From an uncultured Pyrinomonas sp. (GTDB lineage: Bacteria; Acidobacteriota; Blastocatellia; Pyrinomonadales; Pyrinomonadaceae): a DNA stretch of 16,420 bases. The stretch is taken from assembly GCA_937135995.1 (NCBI GenBank), contig CAKZOF010000531.1:1-16420 (forward strand). The letters run 5' to 3'. Position numbers and translations under genes: made by a program. Numbering within the stretch: the stretch's first letter is position 1; each line of letters begins with the position of its first letter. Below, in pieces: positions 15,542-16,420 of this stretch. A model generated the notes under the pieces. The model was not told the DNA's origin. It was given only the letters and a program-made list of their open reading frames with translations, and searched no databases.

Positions 15542-16087
15542 ATGAACGAAGGGAAAGCTGCCGATGAGTTCCGTCCGCCCTCCTTGCAGCGCGGGGCACA
15601 GGGCGAGATCGAACCGACCTCGCTCGCCGCGGTGATCGAGTGGTTTCTGCGCTACGATCCGCGCGTCGCCGTCATCAACCATCCAGCCGTCCAAGAACTC
15701 TTCGAGTGGAAACGGCGCGAAGACGAGCGGACGTACGGCGAAGCCTTCGCTTTTTCGCGCGCCGAAGATCGGCTGGCCATTGGCGTCTTTCAGGCGCTGG
15801 CAACCTACAGCGACGAACGCGCGCTCTACGAATGGATCGGCGAGTTGCTCGCGGCGCTTGATCAAGCCCGGCGCACCAACGCCGAGATCGCCGACGCCTA
15901 TCGCCTTCAGACGGCGCACAGTGCTTCGGCGCTTGCGGAGGCGGGCAAAATTCCGACGTTGCAGGAGCGCGCCATCTACTTGACTTCGTGCTGGCTCGAA
16001 GCGCTCTGCACGGCTGAGATCCGCATCCTCGGCTGGGTCTATCAAGACCTCTACGGACGCGGCTTCCATCCACAGAATTTCCCTTGA
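15542..16087 (+). CDS. Conserved-looking hypothetical protein, mostly helical
   Basis: From ATG 15542 the product has 181 residues. I do not recognise the family. The body is soluble and alpha-helical: AAVIEWFLRYDPRVAVINHPAVQELFEWKRRED, then FQALATYSDERALYEWIGELLAALDQAR, then a C-terminal helix with two cysteines (YLTSCWLEALCTAEIRILGWVYQDL). It has no signal peptide or membrane segment and no catalytic motif that I can name, so it is probably cytoplasmic. An earlier in-frame ATG at 15473 would add 23 residues, but it lies within the TATAAT region of the divergent gene and adds low-quality sequence, so I prefer 15542; neither start has a strong ribosome-binding site. Codon use agrees with its neighbours. 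Confidence 0.65.
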   Translation: MNEGKAADEFRPPSLQRGAQGEIEPTSLAAVIEWFLRYDPRVAVINHPAVQELFEWKRREDERTYGEAFAFSRAEDRLAIGVFQALATYSDERALYEWIGELLAALDQARRTNAEIADAYRLQTAHSASALAEAGKIPTLQERAIYLTSCWLEALCTAEIRILGWVYQDLYGRGFHPQNFP

Positions 16088-16378
16088 TGAAAACGCCGTC
16101 GGTCAGCCCGTGACGGACGGGAGATGCGATGCCCCAAACGCGCGGCAGTTGCATCGGGGAAGTTCCAACTCCCGCGCACGGGGCGCAAGATGATTCGCGT
16201 ACTTGGCGCGGAGGGGACAAGAAAGGTGAGGGAAGTGCGAGCCGGAGCGCTCGACAAACTCGCGCGAAAAGCATACATTCTCTTGCCGACGATCGTCGAT
16301 GCTGGCTGAGCGTGCCAAGAGGAGCGCATCGTTTCAACGGATTCTTTTGCTCGCAACTGGTGAAGGGGGCTTTTGAAG
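16088..16378. other. Intergenic leader of the next gene
   Basis: About 290 bases hold no supported gene; the short frames here have no ribosome-binding site or family resemblance. Near the left end CCGTC and GACGG can pair (about 16097-16116) but no U-tract follows. A promoter candidate is at 16251-16279. Confidence 0.4.
16251..16279 (+). promoter_or_regulatory. Sigma-70-type promoter candidate
   Basis: TCGACA (16251-16256, 5 of 6 matches to TTGACA) is followed after 17 bp by TACATT (16274-16279, 4 of 6 matches to TATAAT). It would drive the gene that starts near 16360-16379 with a leader of about 75-95 nt. Confidence 0.35.
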
Positions 16379-16420
16379 ATGCCAGAAGAAAGACCGAATT
16401 ATACGAACACGTCGCAGACG
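16379..16420 (+). CDS. Start of a gene running off the right edge (frame uncertain)
   Basis: ATG 16379 follows AGGGGG at about 16364-16369 and opens MPEERPNYTNTSQT, which stays open to the end. A second reading from GTG 16360 gives VKGAFEDARRKTELYEHVAD, also open and also protein-like. Forty to sixty bases are too few to choose, so no product is proposed. Confidence 0.35.
   Translation, partial: MPEERPNYTNTSQT

Noticed and set aside
16051..16356. Minus-strand 101-codon frame at the right end
   Set aside because: It has no ribosome-binding site or family resemblance, overlaps the end of the helical hypothetical protein and covers the promoter candidate of the next gene.

Overview
The window looks like a chromosomal segment of a GC-rich, Gram-negative, heterotrophic bacterium, most likely Acidobacteriota (Blastocatellia-like). 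The reasons are the family mix: a large secreted PIG-L deacetylase beside a sodium:solute symporter, a carboxypeptidase-regulatory-domain outer-membrane barrel, a PDZ/multi-TM/GAF/PAS histidine kinase, a lamin-tail extracellular nuclease and a PEP-CTERM protein. The C-terminal Phe of the barrel protein and the PEP-CTERM signal imply an outer membrane and an exosortase system. The lineage is inferred from family content, not from a marker gene.

Layout: (1) 1-561 holds two incomplete genes. One is the C-terminal end of a dienelactone-hydrolase-like protein in visibly more GC-rich DNA. The other is the C-terminal ~115 residues of a sodium:solute symporter with no N-terminal part, so there is a sequence junction somewhere in about 191-235. 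(2) 562-5106 is a same-strand block: a 35-bp imperfect direct repeat overlapping the start of a 933-aa PIG-L/NEW3/ThuA-like protein, then an argininosuccinate-lyase-like enzyme with a GTG start. With the symporter remnant these look like a substrate uptake and degradation or modification operon. (3) 5107-7323 has a long leader with a TTGACA promoter and an operator-like dyad, a short TonB-receptor-like barrel protein and a strong terminator. (4) 7324-10694 has a 440-bp intergenic region rich in dyads and carrying a sigma-54-like -24/-12 element, then an orphan multidomain histidine kinase. (5) 10695-11198 is intergenic, with two copies of a structured repeat showing a compensated stem change, then a promoter. 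(6) 11199-14997 is a two-gene unit: a secreted multidomain nuclease/phosphatase (LTD, OB-like, EEP, cadherin-like), then a PEP-CTERM protein 13 bp downstream, closed by a 15-bp-stem terminator. (7) 15041-16087 is a divergent pair of small uncharacterised genes around a TATAAT box. (8) 16088-16420 is a promoter-bearing leader and the first codons of a further gene whose frame is not settled.

Taken together the segment is envelope- and extracellular-facing (uptake, secreted hydrolases, outer-membrane barrel, membrane sensor, surface protein). I did not find tRNA, rRNA, CRISPR, insertion sequences or phage genes. I saw no single obvious new multi-gene defence or biosynthetic system. The more unusual signals are the chimeric junction at the left edge, the two small duplicated elements, the dyad-rich sigma-54-like region and the plug-less barrel protein.
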